A stretch of DNA of 64,000 nucleotides from Apium graveolens (lineage: Eukaryota > Streptophyta > Magnoliopsida > Apiales > Apiaceae), in NCBI RefSeq assembly GCF_009905375.1, contig NC_133647.1, positions 78,606,231 to 78,670,230 on the forward strand, read 5' to 3'. The notes under the pieces are model-generated. The model worked only from the letters and a program-made list of their open reading frames with translations, was not told the DNA's origin and did no database searches. Positions 35,001 through 46,025 of the stretch are shown piece after piece (position 1 is the stretch's first letter; every line of letters starts with the position of its first letter). The position numbers were made by a program, and so were the translations under genes.

Positions 35001-35876
35001 GGTTGTGTCTCCTCAAGCATTCTTTCAACTATTCATGATCAAGATGTTTGCAGATGGTAGAATACAGAACATCTCACTGTCTGATGACCACTTAAGACTC
35101 ATTCGGTATCAACGACTCACTTTTATGCAAAGTCAGCTAAGAAGCAAGAGAGCAAAACTGGAAGCTCCAAGAGTTAAAAGATCTGAAGCAGACGTTAAAG
35201 CTGCTGAAGTTCTCTATGCATACAGACTGAATGACAAAATAATCAGGGATTCTGAGAAAGACATGAAGAAGATTACTAGAGCATATCATGAGATGGTATT
35301 TATTAATAGAGACACAGAAATTGGTATTCTATAAGATAGTGAACTTATTATCAGCACAGATGATGAAGGGGAACTAGTCTTTGAGATCAACAAAAAGAAG
35401 ATAGAGATCAAAGATTTTAGAGCAAGTGAATTAGACCTATTAAAGCAAGCCTTGATGGATGTTAAAGCTTCCACATGCAAAACTGACAAGGTTGCACTAA
35501 TTCCAATCATGGAGATTCCTGAAGACGTAATGGAAGAAGAATCTGTTAGGAATATGTTGTGAACTTGATGATAAATCATACAAAACACCTTAGTAGATTT
35601 AACTTAGTGAATTTTGTAGCACTCGATGGATGATCAAATATAGTCCCGACGGATGATTCAATGTAGTCCCGCCGGATAATGATTTGACATCCATCGAGTG
35701 AGTAGCCTATATAATAATAAGTATTGTGGCACATTTCTGCAAACAACTTTGTGTAGATTCTGAAGTAGCTTATAAGTCATGTTGACTACTAGTAGATATG
35801 CAGAATAGGTTGATTAATTGTAAATATGAGATGTCTTATAATTCTGCATAAGTGAAATGGAGTCAAGTGTCAAATA

Positions 35877-35972
35877 GCTACCCGACGGATGATCAACAAA
35901 GCTACCCGACGGATGATCAACAAAGCTACCCGACGAATAACAAGAATATACCCGGCGGATGATCAATTCAAA
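35877..35972 (+). repeat. 24-bp tandem repeats in the D LTR
   Basis: Two identical 24-bp units at 35877-35900 and 35901-35924 (core 'cccgacggatgatcaaca') are followed by two diverged units near 35925 and 35950. Further single copies of 'cgacggatga' lie near 35640-35700. The B LTR has the complementary 'tatccgtcgagac' type repeats. Confidence 0.85.
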
Positions 35973-36365
35973 TATCTGTTGACAGTGACAACACAGTCAC
36001 ATGCTTTGGGTGTTTGTAAAAGGAATGTGGCAGCCTGTTTAACAGGAAATTGAGAACAAAGAAGCATTACCATTTATATGCAAGTTATGAAGAATTTCAA
36101 AGATGCTGGAATAGAGTAATGAAGCATCATGGAGCTAGACTTGATAGGTTTAGTTTTATTATCCTGTCTCATTACCATGTAAACTTGGTGGTATATAAAC
36201 CAAGTGTAGCTAGTAGAACAAATAACTAAGCAAACACATTTAGAAGATAAATAGAAAAAGTTGTACTTGTCAAGAATTTCTCTGTAGTTTGTTTGTTCAA
36301 CTTGTAAAGTAGCTCTAAGCCAATTTGAGCTTCACAGAGTTCTCAAATCGATATATATGTATATA

Positions 36366-36692
36366 GGGGAATGATCAAATACAAACTAAAATTAAAATAG
36401 AAACTAGGAACTAATCTAAGCCATTAGATCTACCTAATCTAATGGTCCCCCCTAAATCACCCCACCCAACTACTCTATACCCTCCCACACCCAATTTCAG
36501 CTTTTCCCCTCTATTTTTAATTTAATTTTTTCCGTCAAACCATAATTTTTTTAAAAATCCAATTTCACTGTATTTTTCTACATCTCTCAACGATCTATTT
36601 GCATACCATATGTTTTATATTTCGAATTAATTTTTTTAAAAAAATTATTTGGTTTCTAGTTTCTATTTTAAATTGGTTATATTGGAGTAGCC

Positions 36693-36695
<3 letters not shown>
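36366..36695. mobile_element. MITE-like insertion in the D LTR
   Basis: About 330 bp with imperfect inverted ends of about 45 bp: the left starts GGGGAATGATCAAATACAAA, the reverse complement of the right starts GGGGGCTACTCCAATATAAC, and both continue into 'aaaatagaaactag'. It is flanked by TA/ATA, so the likely target duplicate is TA. The related copia B LTR lacks this segment at the same point. No coding capacity; the superfamily is uncertain (TA duplication would fit Tc1/mariner-like). Confidence 0.65.
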
Positions 36696-36731
<36 letters not shown>

Positions 36732-36946
36732 GTGGATACATTCAAATCCATCATAAAGTTTTAAAGACTTGTGTTTTTATTACTTTGTGTTTGATTTACT
36801 TAATTCTTCATTCCGCACTTTGCAAATAAAAATACTTATATATATATGTATATATTGAGTTAGAACATTTTTATAAATCTCAAAAAGAGGCCAGAATTAC
36901 ATTCAACCCCCTTCTGTAATTCTTGTTGTATTGTTAGGGAATAACA

Positions 36947-37211
36947 GAATCCATCAATAAAACCAAAAGAGTACGAGGACATCCTAAAAGAATAACTGTC
37001 TTTGTAATGACAAGAAGGTCTACATTATTGTTTGATCTTATTCCTAAATGATCCAAATTAGATATCTCCAATTGAAGCTTAAAGAATTGAACAATCCACC
37101 TCCAGTTAATGCATTTGAAATAGATACTCGTGATTCTGTACAAGCAAGACTGAATGATCTTCTGAATCGAAGCAAATGAACATCTCTTCTAGAATCAACA
37201 AGGATATCATA
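36947..37211. other. Short unassigned flank after element D
   Basis: No gene. It may be pre-insertion host sequence, itself derived from an older repeat. Ends where the Tekay-like LTR fragment begins. Confidence 0.35.
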
Positions 37212-37821
37212 TCCCAGGAAGAATATAATATCCGGGATATATCGTGTAATTATTTTTATTAATAAATAATTATTATGTGATTATTATATGAATTTTGGTG
37301 AATTATATAATGATGGGTATTGATATTTCGATGTTTATATGTGATAAAATGTGAGTATTTTAATTTTAATATGTCCAGAATAAAGTATAGATAATTTTGG
37401 TATTTTTCTGGTAATTTTTGGATTGCTATATGATTGTATAAAGAATTAATAGATTTAATAATTATTTTCTAAGTAATTATAAAACTATTTTATAAAACTA
37501 GAAATCGTCCAACTTCAACTGTTTTTGCGTTTTTATAACCCAAAACTCTTCGGAAAACTCCTTCCTAACCTAATATGATTATTCTGAACATTTTTCGTGT
37601 TTTGACTTTTTCAATACGAAGTACGGTTTGACCCGTATGAGCCCCGGCGCAAAATTTTCGACACAATAGTCATTTTGATAGATTAATAAAACCTGTATTC
37701 TTGAGAAGCAGGATATTTTTACATTATCTTCTCGTAGAATGTTTTATAAGAAGCCCAGTTTTGATATTTATCCAAAACTAGTATCAAATTGGATCATTTT
37801 TATAGTTACTTAGCGGTTAAG
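37212..37821 (+). mobile_element. Fragment of a Tekay-like LTR (5' part)
   Basis: It starts around 'tataatatccgggatatatc' (about 37229), which parallels the start TGTAATAACCCC of the F LTR, and includes 'cgaagtacggtttgacccgt' (about 37617-37640), a block typical of such LTRs. Copia E cuts it off at 37822. The assignment is by resemblance only. Confidence 0.45.
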
Positions 37822-39212
37822 TGTTGTGCAAGACATGCCTGTACTTTAACAAGACTAAGTCAAATTGACAACCCTAAGTAAGTTGTATTGTAATCTTAGT
37901 TTGTATTTGTACTTATAATATTTAAAGTCTGTAAAAATATAAAAGAGCAGACTGGAGTCTTTTTGTTTAAAATGTATCAAGCTTAAGGATTCTATCTGGA
38001 AGAAGATCAAGAAGATCATGCCTCAGAAGAATTATGAAGAAGTTTGGAGTTGAATAAATCTGTTTGGATAAAGATCTCTACAAGTCACAGATTTAGTGTT
38101 ACAGAGAAGTCACTCGAGAACTCCGAATGACTTATCGAGAAGTCAGAAAAGCTTATAGAGAACTCACAGAGATATCAACAAGCCAATTTGAAGACATGAA
38201 GATTGGAGATATCAATAAGTCATTTCTTCACTAGAGAACTCAGAGTTATCGACAAGTCAACATTTATTAGAGAACTCTGAGTTATCGATAAATCAAATTC
38301 CACTAGAGAACTCAGAGATATCGACAAGCCAAAATTCACTTGAGGACTCTGAGTTATCGACAAATCAAATTTGACTAGAGAACTCTGAGTTATCGATAAG
38401 ACAATAAGCCACTAGATAACTCAGAGATATCAATAAGTCAAACTGAAGATATGAAGACTAGAGATCTCGACAATCCAAATTCTCTTATAGAGAAGTCAGA
38501 GACCTCTACAAGTATATTAACTATGGAGTACTAGAGATCTCGATAAGTCAATATACTTATCGAGATGTCAAGTTCTCTATAGACCAAATGGAGATCTTGA
38601 GGTAAAATCTCAAAGTACAAAGTTATAGACCAGTTCAATATCGAAGATTTACAATCAGCAAACAATCCAAACAGCTGGATTAACAAGTCTACAAAAAGCA
38701 GCTTGAAGGATGTGCAAGATCAATGGTGAAGATTAATTGACTAAAGAAGATCAAAGTAAACATAGGATGCTAAGATATGTTAAGCCAAAAATAGAAGATA
38801 CACTTTTCCTAAAATGGAAATGACAAGTGACAGTTTACTAAATTTAATAGCGTGTCTTATTGTACACTGTGTAAACCAGCAGTTAACTAAATTATAAAGT
38901 TAGCACTGGTCCTTTAGTCAGTTGTAACAATTGAGATAGAAAATCTTGTAACACTCTCAAGGATAGGCTAAGCTCTTTATCAACAAAGAGCCTAGAAATT
39001 TTGTAGCAAAACATTCTTAATTTTAATATAAATTCAAGTAAGTTTTGAAAAGATCTGTGTTCTTTATTATTTCCTGTTTAATTTATGCAGTAACACATTT
39101 TACTACAAGATTTAATTTACTTTGTTCAACCATAAAAAGCTCAAGAAAAGCATAAAAACAATAAAACACATTCACCCCCCGCCCCCTTCTGTGTGTTATT
39201 CATTTCCTAACA
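37822..39212 (+). repeat. 5' LTR of copia element E
   Basis: 1391 bp, starting TGTTGTGCAAGAC and ending CCTAACA, followed two bases later by the primer site. It contains the 36-bp repeat block at 38100-38580. No second LTR copy was found, so the left border rests on the TG start and the sequence change there. Confidence 0.75.
38100..38580 (+). repeat. Degenerate 36-bp tandem repeats in the E LTR
   Basis: Units of the form 'ctagagaactcagagttatc' plus 'gacaagtcaaa' recur with steps of about 36 bp (near 38232, 38268, 38304, 38340, 38375, 38412), with more diverged units on both sides. Units alternate 'ctcagag' and 'ctctgag', so neighbours can pair. Confidence 0.85.
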
Positions 39213-39214
39213 AG

Positions 39215-39225
39215 TGGTATCAGAG
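39215..39225 (+). promoter_or_regulatory. Primer-binding site of copia element E
   Basis: TGGTATCAGAG, two bases after the LTR. It is the standard tRNA-Met-type site of plant copia elements. Confidence 0.9.
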
Positions 39226-39263
39226 CAAAATCTAAAGGTAAATAGATTCAAGATCTTGGAAGA

Positions 39264-41504
39264 ATGAATACACTGAAAATCAGTAGCATCAAAATTCCTA
39301 TATTTTACAAAGCTAACTGCACTCTTTGTAAAAAAAAGAAAATGTTGTTGTTTATCAGGATGGCCAATCCACTCTATATTCAGATTCTCAAAAATGGGCC
39401 CTTCACTCCTATGGTTATAGTTGAAGAATTAACATATGGTGACATGGTCATTCTAGCTCATTATGCTCCAAAAGACCCTTCTGAATACACTGAGTCTGAA
39501 AAGGAGAAAGTTTCCCTGGATAGTGGCTTGCAATTAATATTGATAGAGTCACTTGACAATGTAATGTATAACAACATTGTCAACTGTGACACTGCCAAGC
39601 AAATCTGGGAAAATATTGAAATACTATGTGAAGGGACTGAGGAAGTTAGATCTAATCAAAGAAGGATACTGATTTCATAATATGAGGGTTTCATGGCCAA
39701 GCCAAAAGAAAGTATCACTGATGTGTTTGAAAGGTTCAATAAGCTGATAAATGACTTGCAGCTCCATGACAAATACTATGAAGCTGAAGAGGTGAACTTG
39801 AAGTTTTTGGTCACACTCCCTGATCATTTGGAACAAAAAATCTCAGCAATTAGATAAGGGAGAGATCTAAGCAGAATAACACTGGAAGTTCTTTATAGAA
39901 TCTTGAAAACTTATGAATTAGAAATGATTGAAAGAAAATCATTAAGAACTAGCCAAGGGCATGTTGTGGATGGTTCAAGTGCTCTAATTGTCAATGAAAG
40001 CCAGACTTCTAATGATGAACCAAGATCTCAAACTCCAGTTGTCTCAACAAGTGAGCAACGGACAAATGATTCACAAGAACAAGTCATTCTGGAACTGGAA
40101 GAATATGAGTTCTACACCTTGGATGAACTTGATGAGCTTGATCAGTCAATGGCCTATTTGGCAAGAAAGTTCTCTAACATTAGAGTAAAGAAGCCAAGAT
40201 TTTTCAAGGGTAAAGGACAATCTTTCAACAAAGACAGCAGCTAGAAAGTAAAAGGGAAGTACACATCTGATAGCGAAAATGGTTACAAAACTGGATCTGT
40301 TGACATGTCAAAAATAAGGTGCTTCAACTGTGATGAACTAGGCCATTTTGCTATAGAATGCAGGAAACCCAAGAAAGCAAAGAAAGATAAAGCTTATCTT
40401 GAACTAGAAGCAAAGTATGAAGCTCTTCTGAAGAAACAGCAAAGCAAAGCTTATATTGTAGAGGAAAAAAGTTGGGATGATTCTGATAATGATGAAGATG
40501 AGGAAGTTGGAAATTATGCTTTAATGACCTTGGAGCAAGGAGAATCATCCTCATGAAAATCACAGGTAACAACTCTCACTACCATTGATTTAAATGTGAG
40601 TCAATATAAGGAAACTGTAGAAAAGATGAGGACAAAAATGTTTAAAATACATACAAGTATGGTTGCTGCTAATGAAGAAGTTAGCAGACTGACAAAGATA
40701 AATGAGAAGCTTGAAAGTGAGAAACAAGAAGCTGAATTATTGTTGGTGGAGTTTGAAACTGTAAGACAAAAAAATGCATATCTGAAGAATAAGCTCAAGT
40801 GTGCAAGTGAAATTGAAGCAATGCTAAGGGAGAAGCTGAAAAAGAATGAAGTTAAATTGAAATCTTTCAATAATGCATCTGAGTTAATTAGAAAGTACCA
40901 TGAGAAAAATAAGCCATGTGCAAACATTGCTATTGGTCTTGAATATGATGCCTTGAACAAAAACAAGAGGAATATAGGTGACAAAGGGAAAGCAACATAA
41001 ACTGAAAATGTTCCAACCATCCTGAAAAAGGTTGATTCACTTATGTACAAGGCAGGTGAGGTCAACTTCAGTAAAGAAGAGTTAATTATCAAGAAAGAAA
41101 TTGATGATGAAGATAATAAGAAGAAAGATGCAGAATCAACTCAATCCTTCAAAACTGAAAAGAAGCTCGTGAATAATCAAAGCTCCAAGACACCTGTCAA
41201 AGAAACCAAAACTGAAGATGTAAGAAAGAAGAAGAAAAATAGAAATGGGAAATTTGGGATAAACAAAAGCAATAATTTTTCTTATGTTGTAGATGCTCCA
41301 AGAAAGAAGTGTGAAATATGTGGCTCTGTAAATCATCTAACTCACCTTTGTAAAAAGGTTGTTAGCAAGCCAGCTGAAGGAGCATGCAAATATAATGAAG
41401 CAGATGCAAATGATCTCTACTCATTCTGTGACAAGTTTGACTGCATCCCTTGCAACTTGGAAGTGATGAAGAGTTGCCATAAATTGAGAGTAGACCTTAA
41501 ATAA
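39264..41504 (+). pseudogene. Copia gag with zinc knuckle and coiled coil (element E)
   Basis: The whole stretch is one reading frame from the ATG at 39264, broken only by stops (about 39678, 39855, 40242, 40554, 40998, 41502). Capsid part (UBN2 type): 'NIVNCDTAKQIWENIEILCE', 'ITDVFERFNKLINDLQ', 'EVLYRILKTYELEM'. CCHC knuckle: C-F-N-C-D-E-L-G-H-F-A-I-E-C at about 40321. A long coiled coil follows (40596-40990), then a Lys-rich stretch and a second Cys/His segment 'CEICGSVNHLTHLC' (about 41310). It is related to the gag of element B but in better condition. Frame continuity shows decay by point mutation rather than indels. Confidence 0.88.
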
Positions 41505-41630
41505 AAAAAATTGGGTCTACATCAGATAGGGAAAATGCACAACAATCATTGAATTCTATTTTATCTGAAATGACTCATTCTACTTCTGCTAAATCAGTTA
41601 ACAAGAAGAAAGTACACAACACAGCTTGGG

Positions 41631-42208
41631 TTGCTAAACACACTTAAAACTTATTGTGTGCAGGGCAAAGTGAAGAATGTCATATGGATCATTGGCAGTG
41701 GGTGTTCCAGACATATGACAGGTGATAAGGCCCTACTATCACAGTTTGAGGAGAAAGCTGGCCCTTTAGTGACCTTTGGAGACAACAGCAAAGGATTCAT
41801 AATGGGATATGGCAAGATTGTTTCTGAAAATGTTGTCATTGATGATGTAGCACTGGTAGCTGGTCTTGAAGTGAATCTTTTTCAGTGTTAGCCAATTTGT
41901 AGACAAAGGTTTTGAAGTCTTATTCAACAAAGAAGAATGCACTTTTATCAGCAAGAAAACTGGTGAAGTTGCTCTAAAAGGAGCAAGGAAAGGAAGCTTG
42001 TTTGTTGTAGACTTGGACTCAATAAATAAGGATGGAATTTTTTGCTTCTACACCAAGGCATCAGATGAACAAAGCAAGTTATGGCATAAGAAGTTGTCTC
42101 ACTTGAATTTCAAGGCAATTAACACCTTGGTCAAAAAGGATTTAGTAAGAGACATGCCCAAACTGGAATTTGCTCAAGTTGAAGTTTGTGAAGCTTGTTA
42201 GAAAGGAA
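41631..42208 (+). pseudogene. Copia protease and GAG-pre-integrase (element E), truncated
   Basis: In frame with gag: 'WIIGSGCSRHMTGDKALLSQ' contains Gly (GGC at 41694) where the catalytic Asp of copia proteases stands. 'VTFGDNSKGFIMGYGKI' follows. A frameshift near 41888 leads to 'LWHKKLSHLNFKAINTLVKK' and 'VEVCEAC', a stop, then 'KGK', where element E ends. The integrase core is absent. Confidence 0.85.
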
Positions 42209-42283
42209 AGCTTGAAGATTCCGTTTGAATCTTCATCTCCCTCCTCACCTTCAAGAGTTTTTTCTGGGCTTCAGGCTTCATCC

Positions 42284-44153
42284 ATGGCGGATTCTGACTC
42301 ATCCCACTCCCAGGTTCCCCAAGCTGCTCCCTGTCCATCTAGGGCCAATCGAGGTAAAAAATCTCTCATCCAATCTTCAGTTATTTTTCTTAGGGATCTT
42401 TTAACCGAAATTGGGCAAGCCTTCCCTAATATGTTACACTTAGATGCATATAATTATCCTTCTAGATTTGATTCTGATAAGGTAGGGACTGTAGCCCGTT
42501 TATTTGGCATTTCACACCCTTATAGGGCCGTGGCTCCAGGCCCAAATGATAGGGCCTGCTACCCAAAGCCTGGGGCCATTCGGGTCTATAAGGAAACCTT
42601 TTATACTGGTTTTCATCTTCCTCCACACCCCTTTGTTTTTCGCCTTTTAGCTGAAACCCGAGTCTGTCCAACCCAACTTACCCCTAACTCGTGGTGTTTT
42701 ATTCACTGCTATATGGCTCAATCCCGTAAACATGGCTTTGAGCCCAATGTGTGTGTTTTTCTCTATTTATTTAATTCATTAATTCTCCTGAGGACCAAGG
42801 ATGGGTCAAAATAGTTAACAGATCCTTGGCACGTTCTTGCTTCATTTCTGGTACCAATACTGACTCGTATCCAACTTGGAAAAATGAGTGGTTTTATGTA
42901 TATCTAGATGCCAAGGAGAGTTGGGACCATTTTTTCCGGCCCAACTTCTCAAAAAGTATAGACGGATTAAGAGATTTAAAACTGGGAGTAGATGAAGATG
43001 CGGCCATCAGGGCCATTACTGCTGATAATTTGCATCATTGTGCTCTCATTCTGTCAGAGGGCAACTTGCAAAGTTAAGATCTTAGCGACCTGGGTCCCGA
43101 GGATACTTTTTTCCCCTTTTTATTTCATTTTTCATTTCAATATCTTCATTATTTTTCTAATGTTTGCATATTTCCCTGCAGCTAAGACAACTCTGGACTT
43201 TATTTTTAAGAAGAGGGAGGCCCGCACTGCTAAGGGCTCTACTATCGAGACTCACCGTGACAAGCGGGTAAGGATTGGAGACGGCCCTTCAATCACGGTT
43301 AAGGAGTTCGTCCCTACCTTCATATCTGAGAGGCCCCTTAGCCTCGATGAGGATACTTCTCCTTTTACTGTGACTTGGGGCCTTCAGAGGAGGGACACGG
43401 TAGTGGGGAGCTCTGAGGCTGCTGTTGTTTGGTCCTAGCGCATGGTTATGCCTCGTGACAGGGCCGAGATAGTAGAGTTTCCTGATGACCTACAGATCGA
43501 GCGTCTGGATGCTCAGGACGTAGCTTCAGTAAGCCTCTTTCTTATCTTATTCTTCTTGTGCATTTACGATCTTTTCACACTACTTATTGTGTTTGAAAAT
43601 GTTTGTGCAGATGAATACCTATCTCCAGGCTACCTTTCACAACCTAAAGGATGTGAGGACTAGCCTGACCATTGCTGAAAGGGATAGGGACATGTACCTT
43701 AAGGCCTCAGAGGCTAACTTCACTCCCTTCCGTGAGGTGGAGAAAGAGCTGGCTGAGGAAAAGGAGAAGGTTCGCAAGCTGGAGCTGGAAACTCAGAGGG
43801 CTCGGGCTGAGGTGATAGCTGAGTACAAGGCATCTCAGGACTTTCAGGATGTCTTGAATGCCGAGTATGATGCTAACTTTCCTGAGACCTTTTCTAGCTG
43901 CTTGGAGCAGATAGTGGAGGAGATTGGGAAGAAGATCCGGGAGGTGACTTTTGCAGCCTACCCAGTCCCTGTTGTTCCTAAGCCAGGACCTTTTCTTGAG
44001 GATATTCCTCTCTCCCCCACTCTGACTACTTCTGCTGAGGCCACAGCTTCTCCTTCTCGGGATGCTAACTCTATGGGAGACGAGCGTGTTCCCCCCTCTA
44101 CTACTACTGATGGGGGAAATGATGATGATGATTTGTTTAAGGATCTAGATTAG
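42284..44153 (+). pseudogene. aORF copy in fragment A'
   Basis: Same architecture as in element A: ATG at 42284, shared frameshift with TAG at about 42812, exon 1 to 43072, intron 1 43073-43181, exon 2 with a private TAG at 43436, intron 2 43529-43610 (GTAAGC...GTGCAG) and exon 3 43611-44153. Exon 3 is intact here and ends with an Asp-rich tail ('GGNDDDDLFKDLD'). The TATA region of A is missing because the copy starts after it. The open frame runs upstream into copia E from 42170, making a chance chimera. The function is unknown. Confidence 0.75.
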
Positions 44154-44156
44154 TTT

Positions 44157-44661
44157 CCTTTTCTTATTGGCCCATCATGGCTTTTTATGTATTAACTTAT
44201 TTGTACTTGGAACTTATTACCCTTTGGGGTTTTTTTATGATATTTCCTTTTTCATAACCTTCCTTTTAAATTTTTTAACACTTTCTAAGTGTTGTACCTT
44301 TAAGAAGGATGATTAATAACTTGAACTACTCAGTTCTAAGAGTCGTGCAGCGAGCACTCTTTATAATAAAAGAATTCTTGAAGTCTTCTTCCTTTTGTGA
44401 TCAAAGCATAATCATATAAAGTATTATCACAACTTGGATATCCAAAGATTGAAATAATTCCAACTCAGTAATATATATTATGGTTTTCCAAAACCTTACA
44501 TAGCATGGGTTCAACCCTTAATAATCACGAACTAAAATGCAAATCCTACTAAAATCAAAATATAAAATCCTACCCAAGCAAAGCTTCCAGATGCTTTTCA
44601 ACCTTGTTACCACTATAGTAAGTATAATCTATAGGTAGTAAACTTTCAAGTTTTGAGCGTG
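44157..44661. other. Convergent spacer in A'
   Basis: Non-coding counterpart of 25333-25826, between the aORF end and the integrase end, nearly identical to it. Confidence 0.6.
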
Positions 44662-45880
44662 TCAAGTCTGGGATATTTCTTCTCCATCCATGGTTTCCAG
44701 CTTGTAAGATCCCCTTCCCTGAACGCTCTTAATCTTGTATGGCCCTTCCCAATTTAGGGAGATCTTTACTTTCTTCCCTAAACCAGAGGCTTCTACCTTC
44801 CTAGGACCAAATCTCCTTGCTTGAAGAATCTCTCTTTTACCCTTAGGTTGTAATAAAAGGAGGCTTTCTTCTGACATTCCACTATCTTTGCGTGCACCGT
44901 ATCTCGTACTTCATCTATTAAATCCAGGGCTAATCTTTGCCCGTCCTCATTTTCCTCATCATTAAAATCTTGGATTCGAGGAGATGTGTGCGATATTTCT
45001 ACAAGAACAACTGCTTCTGCCCCATATGTTAACATGAAGGGAGTTGCTCCGGTAGTGACTCTACACGTAGTTCTGCAAGCCCAAAGTATTGGGAGTATTT
45101 CATCCACCCAACTATTCCTGGATTTCTCAATCCTCTTTTTTAACCCATCTAAAATTATATGATTTTCCAATTCCGCTTGCCCATTGGTTTGTGGATGAGC
45201 TTCAGAGGTGAACCGTAACTCGATCTTATTCTCCTCGCAGTATTTCCTGAACTCTTCGTTATTGAATTGTGTTCCATTATCGGTGACCAGGATGTGCGGG
45301 ATTCCATATCTGCACATGATGTTTTCCCACATAAATTATGCAACCTACTTCGTTGTGATCTTGGCTAAAGGTTTAGCTTCAATCCACTTAGTAAAATAAT
45401 CAATAACTATAATCAGGGACTTCCTTTGAGCCGTGGCCATGGGGAAAGGCCCAAGTATGTCCATTCCTCACATGGAAAAGGGGATGGGAGATTTGATGGA
45501 AGTTAGCATCTCGGGGGGTTGTCGAACTACCGGTGCATGTTTCTGACAACGATCACACTTCTTCACATATTCTTTAGCATCGGCCATCATCTCTGGCCAA
45601 TAAAAACCTAAACGGGTTATCTTATGATCCAGTGCTCTGCCCCCCAAGTGTTGTCCATAAATACCTTCATGTACTTCTTCGAGGGCCAGGTGTGCCTCAT
45701 CAGGCCTGAGACAAGGAACTACATAAGATCTTTTGTACATAATCCCATCGACCAAGGAATATCTCAGTGCTCGAACAGTCAATTTTCGTGCTTCAGTCAC
45801 ATCATTTGGCAGCCAACCAGTTTGAATATGGGCCTTAATAGGATTTATCCATGATGTCCCCAGCCCTATAGGGGCTACAA
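44662..45880 (-). pseudogene. Tat/Retand-type integrase, fragment A'
   Basis: It has the same parts as in A: zinc region 'GQHLGGRALDHKITRLGFYW' and 'KKCDRCQKHAP' (45800-45468), TGA after 'SPIPFSM', stops at the start of the core block, core 'ILVTDNGTQFNNEEFRKYC' and 'QTNGQAELENHIILDGL' (45332-44793), and C-terminal 'NWEGPYKIKSVQGRGSYKLE'. The core block is longer here because the stop near 26044 of A is absent. Still inactive owing to the shared stops. Confidence 0.85.
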
Positions 45881-46025
45881 GCTTAACATCAATGCTTCAT
45901 GTTTTCAAAACACAGAAGTACACACTCCCCGAACTTTTCTCTATTTCTGACGAAGCAAACTTAGATAATGCATCTGCCTTAGCATTTTCCTCTCTTGGAA
46001 TGTGCTCAACATGGCATTCATCAAA

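Larger units (their letters stand above)
21139..35562 (+). pseudogene. Copia-associated downstream ORF (env position), split by element A
   Basis: The first piece is 21139-21402 (88 codons, ending '...KVRITEVDF'). The same frame resumes at 32057 directly after the target duplicate ('NEYLHLPQDNFIYLP'). It then runs to 35562 with many stops up to 32900, one frameshift between 33880 and 33916, and stops at 34621 and 35332. Later parts are acidic and coiled-coil-like (33916-34620), then a basic region ('IVLKNGWRITVNHLDGFQMK'). The last codons ('EEESVRNML') end in a TGA that lies inside the first bases of the LTR. No catalytic motif and no membrane segment was recognised. The function is unknown. 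Confidence 0.65.
21139..36946 (+). mobile_element. Ty1/copia element D, 3' half (downstream ORF and 3' LTR)
   Basis: A downstream ORF (21139 to 35562, split by gypsy element A) leads directly into a 1392-bp LTR (35555-36946) whose right end matches the copia B LTR end. No pol is seen upstream of 21139, so the 5' half is lost or was replaced. The ORF type is known from copia elements of several eudicots in the env position. Confidence 0.7.
35555..36946 (+). repeat. 3' LTR of copia element D
   Basis: 1392 bp, starting TGTTGTGAAC and ending GGAATAACA. Its first part ('aacaccttagtagatttaa') and last part ('cccccttctgtaattct') match the copia B LTR. It is longer than B's mainly because of the MITE-like insert at 36366-36695 and a (TA)n run beside it. 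No primer site follows, consistent with a 3' LTR. Confidence 0.85.
37822..42208 (+). mobile_element. Ty1/copia element E, 5' half
   Basis: LTR (37822-39212), primer site (39215), then gag, zinc knuckles, protease and GAG-pre-integrase in one orientation. At 42208 the sequence switches abruptly, inside the 'KGKL' segment before integrase, to the aORF of gypsy fragment A'. The remaining integrase, RT, RNase H and 3' LTR are not in the window next to it. Confidence 0.85.
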
